This document shows positions 36,001 to 43,889 of a stretch of 64,000 nt of DNA, piece by piece (position 1 is the first letter of the stretch; every line of letters begins with the position of its first letter). Location of the stretch: contig NZ_VUKD01000001.1 of NCBI RefSeq assembly GCF_009193155.1, positions 930,001 through 994,000 of the forward strand, in the 5' to 3' direction. The translations under genes and the position numbers were made by a program. The stretch is from Georgenia subflava. Its GTDB lineage: Bacteria; Actinomycetota; Actinomycetes; Actinomycetales; Actinomycetaceae. The notes under the pieces were generated by a model that saw only the letters and a program-made list of their open reading frames with translations, was not told the origin of the DNA and did not search any database.

Positions 36001-36223
36001 CGTCCTCGGCACCCTCGCCGCGGTCGCGGTGGCACCGCTGACCGTCCTGTCCACCGACCCGACGACGCCCGTCCCGCCCGTCCTCGTGGCCGTGCCCTGG
36101 GCGGCGCTCGCCGGCCTCGGCGCGCTGGTGGTCGGCCTCCTCGCCGCCGTCACGCTGACGGTGGTCCGCCCGTTGCCGCCGGCCCAGGTGGTCGGCGAGC
36201 TCCGCCGCGGAGAGACGACATGA
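32993..36223 (+). CDS. Large FtsX-like ABC permease 1
   Basis: A 1076-residue membrane protein. A membrane segment near residues 18-38 is followed by an extracytoplasmic region, an FtsX-type block near 305-450 (with LLVARGASRGQLLALSLRE), more membrane segments, a second extracytoplasmic region, and a final FtsX block near 935-1070 (with LAVLHSLGARPRSVRVALLLE). This duplicated FtsX layout belongs to MacB/LolCE-like transporters that work on lipids, peptides or envelope proteins without true transmembrane flow. GTG 32993 is the first start in frame, with GGGGG 7 nt upstream, and lies within a leader ORF. It overlaps the next permease by 4 nt. Confidence 0.88.
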   Translation: MSLTGLTRRRLAGHPAAAIAALATMLFAVLVLTTLQTFSVTLAQRTVTQVVGAAAPEQRAVEVVTSLGPDELTAMDDAVATLAEQLSRDVTVHLSTRSVSYGLPGRAGATEEHPDLARLAHLAGIEGHATLVDGAWPATGTGASSDDGGDGDGGTSDDAVVPAVEVAVPQAVAEPLDWQVGTTVTLANRLPTGPSGVSVTVSGIYLPDDPADPFWLGDAFANTGVQQEEFTTYGPLVTTAEDFSAHQTASSSATWRLYPDVSELTSAQLPELRRETRTLLAGLADDPALPEARVHSPIPELLATAASTRDRAATALLTPAVLLALLAGAAVALTGTLLGTLRENEDRLLVARGASRGQLLALSLRESGTVAVLAALVAGLTAPPLAARLAAAGTTEPIHAELVDAPVWLTATATAAGLGVLLVLTGARTALGPPAGTVRAARPRLAVVRRSGLDLVLVALGAVGYLQLRRHAGSETSGTDPLLVVAPALVVLAASVLCLRLLPLATRLGRRLAARSPGLPAAWAGWQADRHLPRQSGLVILLVLAVSMGSLALVHRATSAQARQDRAAHQVGADLRVDLPTAPAADSLTVEHALATGVGGENLLPVLRGGTRVGPLDDVEVLAVDADRADVMLMRPDQLGAASPAELLAPLRDARPEAAVLPLPGVPDEIVLDVTLELPGDPAEAIGVADLAVVLQDGSGLWHRVELGTLPGPGDHRLRAAVGARPGEVTGPLAVVGLVGRVPAVLPGAPQPSIAVRAFGASTDGGDPVPVGGGTDWTWVAGDARVPGDAAVRIGLREVVDAGDVEPIPAVVTPGVLTAAGVGLGETVRLPWRGGRLPVRLSATVDSLPTLAAGQDGVLVDLRSVVALGATVGTDGIGAEGLRSPERIVQWWMDLPADAAGGLDDALLAELPPGTRVLDRASIVEDRARDPLSVGMSSALVLVTFAALVLAGLGYAATAVVHTRRQRGELAVLHSLGARPRSVRVALLLERVVLVAITTALGLVLGTLAAVAVAPLTVLSTDPTTPVPPVLVAVPWAALAGLGALVVGLLAAVTLTVVRPLPPAQVVGELRRGETT

Positions 36224-39075
36224 CGGCCCGGGGACGCCGGGGCGCGCACCCCGGCACGGCGCTCCCGGACGGCGTGCGCCCCGGACGCACCCGCAGCGCC
36301 GCCTGGCTGCTCCTGCTGCGCCGCCAGCTGCGCACGGGGCGCGGGGTGCACACGGTGCTGGCGCTGCTCGTGCTGCTGACGACGTTCGTCGCCGTCGCCG
36401 CCCCGCGGGCCGCCGATGCCGCCTACGACGCCGCCCTGACCGAACAGCTCGAGCGTGCGCTGCCCGTCCAGCGTGACCTCACGGTGCTGGGCGGGGCCGC
36501 CCGCTTCTACCCGGTCCCGTTCACCGACGACCTCGTCGAGAGCACCGAGCGGGCCGTCCGCGACCAGCTCGGCCCGGCCGCCACGAACCTGCTCGCCGAC
36601 ACCACGTTCGCCGCGTACACGCAGCCGGCGGAGGCGCTCCTCCTGCCCGGCGGCACCCAGCCGGCGGGCGAGCCGGTCCGGCTGGTCCTGCGCCAGCAGG
36701 AGCGCTGGACCGAGCACGCAGAGCTCGTCGACGGCCGGGCGCCCCTCCCCGACGCCGGCACGACGGCTGTCGACCCCGACCTCCTGCTCCCCGGCGAACC
36801 GGTCGACGTCCCCACCCTCGAGCTGGCCGTCTCGGACGCCGCGGCCCAGACCCTGGAGCTGACGGTGGGCGACGCGCTCCTGCTCGACAGCCTCCCCGGC
36901 GGGGCGCCGACGCCGGTGGTGGTCCGGGTGGTCGGCGTCTTCCGGGCCGGTGACCCGGCCGGCGGCTACTGGGGCGCCGACCCGCTGGCGCTGGAGCCGG
37001 GCCGGTTCCCCACTGCCGACGGCGGCCTGGGCTGGCTGCTGACCGGCCTGCTCGCCGAGGACGACTACCGCGGTCTGGCGAGCGCGATCACCCTGCCCGA
37101 CGGCCGGTTCGACGGCCTGCCGGGGTTCCCGCAGGGCGGCACCCAGGTGCCGCCGTCGCTCACCCACGCCTGGCGCTTCGTGTTCGACGCCGATGCCCTC
37201 GACGCAGCCGACGTGGAGGTGCTGACCGCCGCGGTCGGCCGGGTGCTCACACCGGCGGAGTCGGTCGCCCCGTTCCCCGTGCGCGGGCAGACCGGCCTGC
37301 CGCAGCTGCTCGAGCGGTACGAGCACGGTGTCGGGGTGACCCGGACCCTGGTGTCGGTGGCGTTCGCCGCGGTCCTGGCGATCGCCGGGATCTCCGTCGT
37401 GCTCACCGCGCTGGTGGCCGTCGACCGGCGCCGCGACGAGCTGCGGCTGCTGCGCTCGCGCGGCTCCTCCATCCCCCAGCTCGTCGGCCTCGTCGACGCC
37501 CAGGCCCTGCTCTGGGTCGGCCCGGCCGCCGTGGTCGGCACCGTGGCGGGCCGGCTGCTCACCCCGGCCGGCCACTCCGCGGCGCCGTACCTGCTCGCCG
37601 CCGCCGTTCTCGTCCTGCCGCTGGCGGTGCTGCCGTGGGCGGTCCGGGCCGCCACCCGCGTGCTGCACGGCGCCGGGGACACGCGTCGCACCCATCCGCT
37701 GGCCCGGCTCGGCCCGGAGGTCGCCCTGGTTCTCCTGGCCGGGCTCGGCGCCTACTCGCTGCGCCGTCGCGGCCTGATCACCGACGCCGGATCCATCGAC
37801 CCGTACGCCGCGCTGGTGCCAACATTGGTGGTGCTGGCGGTGGCCGTGGTGGTGCTGCGCGCCTACCCCTTCCCCGTGCATCGGGCGGCGCACCGCATCG
37901 CCCGCCGGTCCGGCGCGGTCGCGTTCCTGGGGCTGGCCCGCGCGTCACGGGAGCGGATGTCCTCGGTGCTGCCGCTGGTGGTCCTGCTCCTGGCGGTCGC
38001 CGTCTCCGTCTTCGCCTCGACCGTGCAGACCACCGTCGGCGGCGAGCAGGACCGGGCGGCGTGGCGCGAGGTCGGCGCCGACGTCCGCGTCGACGACCCG
38101 GCCCTGACGACGGCGGAGGTCACCGCCCTCGCCGACGCACCCGGCGTCACCGGTCTGGTCGCCGCCCACCGCGACACCGAGGCCGCCGTCGCCGACGGGG
38201 GTCGGGTCACGCTGCTCGCCGTCCCGCCCGCGGAGTACGCCGCGCTCCTCGTCGGCACGCCGCTCGCCGCCGACGAGGAGCTGGCCGACCTCGACGCGCA
38301 GCCACCGGTCGGCGACGCCGGCACACCGCTGCCGGCACTGGTCTCCGCCCCGCTCGACGACGCCGCCGCCGCGGGCGGCCCGGTCACCGTCGGCACGCTC
38401 GGCCGGCAGCTCCCGCTCGACGTGCGGGCAGTGGTGCCGGCGCTGCAGCGTGGGGCGGACGCCGAGGACGTCGTCGTGCTCGTCCGCCTCGGCGATCTCG
38501 AGAGCGCCACCAACGGCGCGGTCGAGCCCACCACCGCGCTCCTTCGTGCCACCGACGCCTTCGCGGTCGACGACGTGCTCGAGCGCTCGCCGAGCCGCGA
38601 CGTGGCCGACCGGGTCGAGGTGCGGGCCGCCGTCGCCGATGCGCCGCTGCCGTCGTTCCTGCGGGCCGCGTTCCTCAGCACCATGGTGCTCGCGGCCGCG
38701 TACTCCGTGGTCGCCGTCGTGCTGCTGCTGGCGCTGGGCGCCGCGGACCGGCAGGCCACCGTCGCCCGGCTGCGCACCATGGGCATGCGCCCGCCGCAGG
38801 TCCGCGGCCTGGTGGCATGGGAGCTGGTGCCGCTGGCCGTGGCGGCCCTGCTGCCGGGGATCGCCGTCGGACTCGCTCTGCCGCTCCTGCTCGGGCCCGC
38901 GCTGGATCTCGGTCCCTTCACCGGCGGACCCGCTGCTCCGCCGCTGCGGCCGGGTGCCGCGGCCGTGCTGGGACTGGGCGTCGGGCTGGTGGCGGTGGTC
39001 GCCGTCGCCGTGCTGGTCGACGCGGCGCGGGACGTCCGTGCCAGTCTGTCCTCGTCCCTGCGGATCGGAGAGTGA
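36220..39075 (+). CDS. Large FtsX-like ABC permease 2
   Basis: A 951-residue relative of permease 1 with the same plan: N-terminal membrane segment near 42-62, extracytoplasmic domain, FtsX block near 360-470 (DRRRDELRLLRSRGSSIPQL), a second extracytoplasmic domain, and a C-terminal FtsX block near 800-940 (ATVARLRTMGMRPPQVRGL). It probably pairs with permease 1 as a heterodimer. ATG 36220 overlaps the previous stop (ATGA), and its own stop shares one base with the ATG of the ATPase gene. Confidence 0.88.
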   Translation: MTARGRRGAHPGTALPDGVRPGRTRSAAWLLLLRRQLRTGRGVHTVLALLVLLTTFVAVAAPRAADAAYDAALTEQLERALPVQRDLTVLGGAARFYPVPFTDDLVESTERAVRDQLGPAATNLLADTTFAAYTQPAEALLLPGGTQPAGEPVRLVLRQQERWTEHAELVDGRAPLPDAGTTAVDPDLLLPGEPVDVPTLELAVSDAAAQTLELTVGDALLLDSLPGGAPTPVVVRVVGVFRAGDPAGGYWGADPLALEPGRFPTADGGLGWLLTGLLAEDDYRGLASAITLPDGRFDGLPGFPQGGTQVPPSLTHAWRFVFDADALDAADVEVLTAAVGRVLTPAESVAPFPVRGQTGLPQLLERYEHGVGVTRTLVSVAFAAVLAIAGISVVLTALVAVDRRRDELRLLRSRGSSIPQLVGLVDAQALLWVGPAAVVGTVAGRLLTPAGHSAAPYLLAAAVLVLPLAVLPWAVRAATRVLHGAGDTRRTHPLARLGPEVALVLLAGLGAYSLRRRGLITDAGSIDPYAALVPTLVVLAVAVVVLRAYPFPVHRAAHRIARRSGAVAFLGLARASRERMSSVLPLVVLLLAVAVSVFASTVQTTVGGEQDRAAWREVGADVRVDDPALTTAEVTALADAPGVTGLVAAHRDTEAAVADGGRVTLLAVPPAEYAALLVGTPLAADEELADLDAQPPVGDAGTPLPALVSAPLDDAAAAGGPVTVGTLGRQLPLDVRAVVPALQRGADAEDVVVLVRLGDLESATNGAVEPTTALLRATDAFAVDDVLERSPSRDVADRVEVRAAVADAPLPSFLRAAFLSTMVLAAAYSVVAVVLLLALGAADRQATVARLRTMGMRPPQVRGLVAWELVPLAVAALLPGIAVGLALPLLLGPALDLGPFTGGPAAPPLRPGAAAVLGLGVGLVAVVAVAVLVDAARDVRASLSSSLRIGE

Positions 39076-40031
39076 TGACCGCGACCGTCCCCGACTACGG
39101 GCATGCCGCGCAGATCGTGTGCGACAACCTCCTGCGGATCTACCGTGCCGAGGGGGTGGAGGTCGTCGCGCTGCAGGGTCTGGACCTGCTGGTCGACGAC
39201 GGCGAGCTCGTCGCCGTCATCGGCGCCTCGGGTTCCGGGAAGTCCACGCTGCTGCACATCCTCTCCGGCCTCGACCGTCCCACGGCGGGGCTCGCGCGGG
39301 TGGCCGGGCAGGACCTGCTGACCATGTCCGCCCGGGACCGGCTGCGCTACCGCCGCGAGGTGGTCGGGTTCCTGTACCAGCAGGCGAACCAGAACCTGCT
39401 GCCCTACCTCGATGCCGCCGAGAACCTCGCGCTGCCGATGCTGCTGACCGGCGTGGACCGTGCCGACCGGTCCGCCCGGGTCGCGGAGCTGCTCGACATG
39501 CTGGACCTGACCGACGTGCGGGGGAACCGCCTGGACGAGCTCTCGGGCGGTCAGCAGCAGCGCGTGGCCCTCGGGGTCGCCCTGGCGAACCAGCCCCAGG
39601 TGCTGCTGGCCGACGAGCCGACCGGTGAGCTCGACACCGAGAGCTCGGACCAGGTCTTCGCCGCGCTGCGCACCGTCAACGCCGAGCTCGGCGTGACAGT
39701 CGTCGTGGTCACGCACGACGACCTGGTGTCCGAGCAGGTCCAGCGCACCGTGGGCATCCGGGACGGGCGTACGAGCTCGGAGGTGCTGCGGCGCACCGAG
39801 GTCGACGAGCACGGCCGCGAGTCGCTGGTGGCGGAGGAGTACGCGGTGCTGGACCGGGCCGGGCGTCTGCAGCTGCCCCGGGACTTCACCACGGCGCTGG
39901 ACATGCGTGACCGGGTGCGGCTGGATCTCGAGGCCGACCACATCGGGGTCTGGCCCGCCGCGAGTCCCGCGAGTCCCGACGACGGCCCCGATGACGGCGG
40001 CCCCACACCCGACGGGCGGGAGCCGCGATGA
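39075..40031 (+). CDS. ABC ATPase 1 of FtsX-type system, with C-terminal extension
   Basis: A 318-residue ATPase of the MacB/LolD type: Walker A GASGSGKST, Q-loop YQQAN, signature LSGGQQQR, Walker B VLLADEP, and H-loop VVTHD. After about residue 225 there is an unusual 90-residue C-terminal extension with SEVLRRTEVDEHG and a Pro/Asp-rich end; LolD-type ATPases normally stop near 230. A GTG one codon upstream is an alternative start. It overlaps both neighbours, so all four proteins are translated together. Confidence 0.92.
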   Translation: MTATVPDYGHAAQIVCDNLLRIYRAEGVEVVALQGLDLLVDDGELVAVIGASGSGKSTLLHILSGLDRPTAGLARVAGQDLLTMSARDRLRYRREVVGFLYQQANQNLLPYLDAAENLALPMLLTGVDRADRSARVAELLDMLDLTDVRGNRLDELSGGQQQRVALGVALANQPQVLLADEPTGELDTESSDQVFAALRTVNAELGVTVVVVTHDDLVSEQVQRTVGIRDGRTSSEVLRRTEVDEHGRESLVAEEYAVLDRAGRLQLPRDFTTALDMRDRVRLDLEADHIGVWPAASPASPDDGPDDGGPTPDGREPR

Positions 40032-40705
40032 ACGAGCACGTGGTCGTCGAGGACCTGCACCGCACGTACGGCACCGGGGCGACGGCGGTGCACGCGCTGC
40101 GCGGGCTGCACCTGCGGGTCCCGCGCGGCCAGCTGCTCGCCGTCGTCGGCCGCTCCGGGTCGGGCAAGACGACGCTGCTCAACCTGATCGGCGGTCTGGA
40201 CTGCGCCGACGGCGGCCGCGTGCTCCTGGACGGGGCCGAGGTCACCGCGATGGACGAGGAGGAGCTGCTCGCGCTGCGCCGCGGCACGCTGGCCTACGTG
40301 TTCCAGTCCTTCGGGCTGGTGCCGATCCTCACCGCCCGCGAGAACGTCGGCGTGCCGCTGCGGCTGCAGCACCGCCCGCCGGCAGAGCGGGAGGAGCGGG
40401 TGGCGCACCTGCTGGAGCTGGTGGGGCTGTCCGCCCACCGCAACCAGCGCCCCGGCGAGCTCTCGGGCGGTCAGCAGCAGCGGGTGGCGCTCGCTCGCGC
40501 TCTGGCGCCGGGGCCGAGGCTGCTGCTCGCGGACGAGCCGACCGGGCAGCTCGACTCCCACACGGGCCGCGACATCATGGACCTGATCCAGCGCCTGGTG
40601 CGCGAGGAACGGATGACAGCGATCGTCGCCACCCACGACCCGGTGCTGCTGAAGGTGGCCGACCGCGTGGTCCGGCTGCGCGACGGCCAGCTCACCGAGG
40701 CCTGA
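40028..40705 (+). CDS. ABC ATPase 2 of FtsX-type system
   Basis: A 225-residue MacB/LolD-type ATPase with Walker A GRSGSGKTT, Q-loop FQSFG, signature LSGGQQQR, Walker B LLLADEP and H-loop VATHD. Length is standard for the family, unlike its partner. ATG 40028 overlaps the previous stop (ATGA). The two different ATPases suggest a heterodimeric motor for the two permeases. It is the last gene of the operon; the next gene converges 42 bp away. Confidence 0.93.
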   Translation: MNEHVVVEDLHRTYGTGATAVHALRGLHLRVPRGQLLAVVGRSGSGKTTLLNLIGGLDCADGGRVLLDGAEVTAMDEEELLALRRGTLAYVFQSFGLVPILTARENVGVPLRLQHRPPAEREERVAHLLELVGLSAHRNQRPGELSGGQQQRVALARALAPGPRLLLADEPTGQLDSHTGRDIMDLIQRLVREERMTAIVATHDPVLLKVADRVVRLRDGQLTEA

Positions 40706-40747
40706 CCGCTGCGGGCGCCCGATCCGCCGGCACGCGCAACCCGCTCG

Positions 40748-41533
40748 TCAGCCTCGTGCGCTGCCCAGCCCCCGCATACGAGCCGTGAGGATGTGCGCGA
40801 CGTCGGGCGAGCGCAGCCGCTCCATGAACAGCTTCCCCTCCTTCGCGATGCGTTCCTCGAGCGCGTCGGAGTCCCGCATGAGGCTCTTGGTCAGACCCAC
40901 CGCCTCGGGTGCCCGGGCGGCGACCTGCCCGGCCGCCCTCCGCGCGCGGTCGTCCAGCTCGTCCGGGGGCACGACGGCGTTGGCGAGACCCCACCCGAGT
41001 GCCTGCGCGGCGTCGACGGTCTCGCCGAGCACGAGCACGGCGAACGCCCGGGCGTGCCCGATCCGTGCGGGGAGCGTGAGCGAGGAGGCGGCCTCCGGCA
41101 CCAGGCCGAGGTCGACGAACGGCGCGGACAGGCGCGCGTCCTCGGCCAGGTAGACCAGGTCGCAGTGCAGCAGCATGGTCAGGCCGACGCCGACCGCCCG
41201 GCGCTGCACCGCCGCCACCACCGGCACACGGGTCCGCGCGAGGGCGGTAAGGAAGGCCGACACCGTCGCCCACAGCTGCTGGGCGTCACCACCCTCCTCC
41301 GCGCGGTCACGGACCGTGAGGAAGTCGGCGATGTCGTTGCCCGCACAGAAGCTGTCGCCCTCCGCGCGCAGCAGCACGCACCGCACCTGCGGGTCGTCCC
41401 CGGCGGAGGTCACGGCCTCGGCCAGCACTTCGTACATCGGCGCCGTCAGCGCGTTCTTCTTCGCCGGCCGGTCCAGGGTGAGCACGAGCACGTGCCCGTC
41501 GCGGTCGACCCTGACATGCTCCGAAGCCACCAT
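40748..41533 (-). CDS. Enoyl-CoA hydratase/isomerase family protein
   Basis: A 261-residue crotonase-fold protein: RPAKKNALTAPMYEVL (about 22-37), oxyanion-hole segment FCAGNDIADF (about 62-71), and VGVGLTMLLHCDLVYLAEDARLSAP in the core. The position of the first catalytic Glu of hydratases seems to be Val/Asp (PFVDLG), while a Glu in LVPEAAS remains. That favours an enoyl-CoA isomerase or another crotonase reaction over standard hydration. No other fatty-acid genes lie nearby. ATG 41533 is preceded by GAGGAGGGC. Confidence 0.85.
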   Translation of the reverse strand: MVASEHVRVDRDGHVLVLTLDRPAKKNALTAPMYEVLAEAVTSAGDDPQVRCVLLRAEGDSFCAGNDIADFLTVRDRAEEGGDAQQLWATVSAFLTALARTRVPVVAAVQRRAVGVGLTMLLHCDLVYLAEDARLSAPFVDLGLVPEAASSLTLPARIGHARAFAVLVLGETVDAAQALGWGLANAVVPPDELDDRARRAAGQVAARAPEAVGLTKSLMRDSDALEERIAKEGKLFMERLRSPDVAHILTARMRGLGSARG

Positions 41534-41558
41534 CGGCCCTCCTCGTCCCGCCGCCAGG

Positions 41559-42530
41559 CTATCCGCCCCGGACGGCGTTCCCGTCGGCGACGGCGGCGCG
41601 CAGGCGGTCGGCGAGCCGTCGGACCACCGGCCGCAGCTCGGGGGGCTCGAGGATCTCGAAGTCCACGTCGAGGTCCACGAGGAAGCCCGCGAGATGCATC
41701 AACGACGGCCCACCGGTCTCGATCACACAGGTCGTGGGCCCCTCGGCCGTCACCGCGCCGTCGTTCCAGTCCAGGCGCCGGGCCATGACCTCGGTGCTCG
41801 CGTGCAGCCGGGCCCTCGCCCGGAACGGCCACACCGCCGTGCTGGTGCCGTGCAGGACACGGGCGACGGCGTCACCCGCGTCCCGGGGGGTGAACCGGGG
41901 CCCGGTGGGGACCTTCGGCTGCAGCCGGTCCGCACGGAAGGTGCGCCAGTCGGTCCTGCCGACGTCCCACGCCAGCAGGTACCACCGCCGCCCGGTGTAC
42001 ACCAGGCGGTGGGGCTCGACGTCGCGCCGGCTCTCGGTCCCGCCGTGGCTCGTGTAGTCGAACCGCAGCCGCTCGTGCCGGTGGATCGCGGTGGCGACCG
42101 CGCTCAGCACGTCCGGGGCGACGGTCGGCCCCTCCGACGGTGCCGTGTCCGTCGCGGACCGCACCACCTCGAGCGTCGGCCGGAGCCGGGCCGGCAGGGT
42201 CCGCTCGAGCTTGACGAGCGCACGCGTCGCGGTCTCCTCGATCCCGGTGACGGAGCCGGAGGCCGCGGCACGCAGGGCGACGGCGATGGCGACCGCCTCG
42301 TCGTCGTCCAGGAGCAGCGGCGGGACGGCCGTGCCGGCGTCCAGCTTGTACCCACCGGCGGGGCCGGTCCGCGAGGTGACCTCGTAGCCGAGGAGCCGCA
42401 GCCGCCCGAGATCGTTGCGCACCGTGCGGGTGGTGACGGCGAGACGTTCGGCGAGCTCGGCGCCCGTCCAGGTCCGGCCGGTCTGGAGGAGTGCGAGGAG
42501 CCGCAGCAGACGGACGGAGGTCTCCAGCAT
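41559..42530 (-). CDS. WYL-domain HTH regulator (YafY-like)
   Basis: A 323-residue regulator: N-terminal HTH_11 (residues about 1-55, with LAERLAVTTRTVRNDLGRLR), WYL domain near 140-220 (ending GRRWYLLAWD, RTFRADRLQ) and a WCX-type C-terminus. WYL proteins bind single-stranded DNA or nucleotide-like ligands and often control stress, DNA-damage or defence genes. ATG 42530 (MLETSVRLLRLL) is chosen because family members start so and GATGAT lies 6 nt upstream; ATG 42572 with AGGAAGAG before it would add 14 residues. It is divergent from a small-protein gene. Confidence 0.87.
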   Translation of the reverse strand: MLETSVRLLRLLALLQTGRTWTGAELAERLAVTTRTVRNDLGRLRLLGYEVTSRTGPAGGYKLDAGTAVPPLLLDDDEAVAIAVALRAAASGSVTGIEETATRALVKLERTLPARLRPTLEVVRSATDTAPSEGPTVAPDVLSAVATAIHRHERLRFDYTSHGGTESRRDVEPHRLVYTGRRWYLLAWDVGRTDWRTFRADRLQPKVPTGPRFTPRDAGDAVARVLHGTSTAVWPFRARARLHASTEVMARRLDWNDGAVTAEGPTTCVIETGGPSLMHLAGFLVDLDVDFEILEPPELRPVVRRLADRLRAAVADGNAVRGG

Positions 42531-42711
42531 CGGTCCATCATCGTCGACGATGAGGAACCGCACATTCCGCATCTCTTCCTAGCGTTCTCGTATGCGCTCG
42601 ATGCGGCGCGGGGAGCTCGTCCGGCATCGTCACCGGCCCCGCCCGACAGGCCACCGACGGACTGCCCGGCACCGGCCGGGCATGGAGGGAAACGAGGACG
42701 AGGGGCACACG

Positions 42712-42867
42712 ATGACGCACATATCCGAGCAGATGGTGAACATCCTGCACGAGGAGCGCCTGGCGAAGGCGGAGCACGCCCGCCTGGTCCGCTCCTACGA
42801 ACCGGACCGTCTCGCGCCGCGCCGGTGGTTCACACCGCGCCGACCACCCGCACCAGGAGGACCTTGA
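42712..42867 (+). CDS. Small hydrophilic protein, unknown
   Basis: A 51-residue protein starting MTHISEQMVNILHEERL, with a charged helix (about residues 8-30) and a basic Pro/Arg tail. GAGGGG lies 8 nt before ATG 42712. A TAGCGT box 6 nt before an upstream in-frame ATG (42592) suggests transcription starts there, giving either a 120-nt leader or a 91-residue leaderless version. Its plan resembles the small ORF at 24494-24670. The 181 bp after it hold no recognisable gene, only a nine-codon ORF with a good ribosome site at 42870. Confidence 0.5.
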   Translation: MTHISEQMVNILHEERLAKAEHARLVRSYEPDRLAPRRWFTPRRPPAPGGP

Positions 42868-43048
42868 CGATGACTCCAAGTGCGAACCGCGCTGCGTAAC
42901 CCGGCAACGACTCCCTCGTCGTCGGTGCGGCCGTCGGCAATGGCGTAGGTGGTGCTGACCCTGGTGCCCTTGGCCCCGGGTCGCGACCACCTCCGCTCAC
43001 GGTCGTCCTCAGCGTCCCCGAGCAGTCGCTCCCCCTAGGATCCGCCCA

Positions 43049-43783
43049 ATGACGACTGATCCGTACGGCGACCCTGATCTCGTGGCGCTCTATGACGTCG
43101 ACAACCCAGGCGGCATCGATCACGACCACTACCGGGCACTGGCGGAGGCGCTGGATGCGCGGACGATCATCGACCTCGGCTGCGGCACAGGACTCCTCAC
43201 GCGCAGCCTGGCCACATCAGGTCGGTCGGTGTCGGGTATCGATCCGAGCAGCGTCATGCTCGACTGGGCACGACGGCAGCCCGGAGCCGAGAACGTCACG
43301 TGGATCCTCGGTGATGCCGGCTCGATCGTGGCGACCGGCGCCGTCGACCTGGTTCTCTGTACTGGCAACGCGATCATGCACCTGAACGCCGACGACCTCC
43401 GACGAGCGCTACGCCGGATCAGCGGCGCACTTCGCCCCGGCGGCGTCCTGGCCTTCGAGTCTCGTAACCCGTCCGCACGAGAATGGGAACGGTGGACCCG
43501 CGAAGCCACCCTCGGTGAGCGCGACACCGACCTCGGACGACTGACCGAATGGCTCGAGGTCACCGACATCACCGGTGATCGGGTGACTTTCGACGCCCAC
43601 AACGTCCTGCTCGACGGCGAGGACCGCATATACACCAGCACCCTGTACTTCCGTCGTGCCGAGGCCTTCCGGACGGCACTCCAGGACGCGGGCTTCGGTC
43701 AGGTCGATGTCGCCGGCGGGTGGAACGGCGAGGACATCACACCAACATCCCGCGTCCTCGTGTTCCACGCTCGTCGGTCCTGA
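43049..43783 (+). CDS. Class I SAM-dependent methyltransferase
   Basis: A 244-residue Rossmann-fold methyltransferase. Motif I is IIDLGCGTG (40-48), the acidic end of strand 2 is in SVSGIDPSSVML, and the post-motif region has LRPGGVLAFESRNPS. This type methylates small molecules; substrate unknown. Codon use differs from the neighbours: about a quarter of the first seventy codons end in A or T (GAT, ACA, GGT, TCA), against very few in flanking genes, which suggests recent acquisition. ATG 43049 follows TAGGAT by 7 nt. Confidence 0.88.
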   Translation: MTTDPYGDPDLVALYDVDNPGGIDHDHYRALAEALDARTIIDLGCGTGLLTRSLATSGRSVSGIDPSSVMLDWARRQPGAENVTWILGDAGSIVATGAVDLVLCTGNAIMHLNADDLRRALRRISGALRPGGVLAFESRNPSAREWERWTREATLGERDTDLGRLTEWLEVTDITGDRVTFDAHNVLLDGEDRIYTSTLYFRRAEAFRTALQDAGFGQVDVAGGWNGEDITPTSRVLVFHARRS

Positions 43784-43889
43784 GCTCCTGGGGTGCCGTG
43801 GAGGAGAGTCTTCAGCGGTGCACGCAACCCGCTGGTCCCTCGGACCCTGCGGGGACGGACGGACCGGTCGCCTCGGCTGGTCGGGATGA

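Noticed and set aside
42868-43048. A nine-codon ORF at 42870 continuing in frame past its TAA to 43052
   Set aside because: There is a good ribosome site, but the product is tiny and the continuation shows no recognisable protein pattern.
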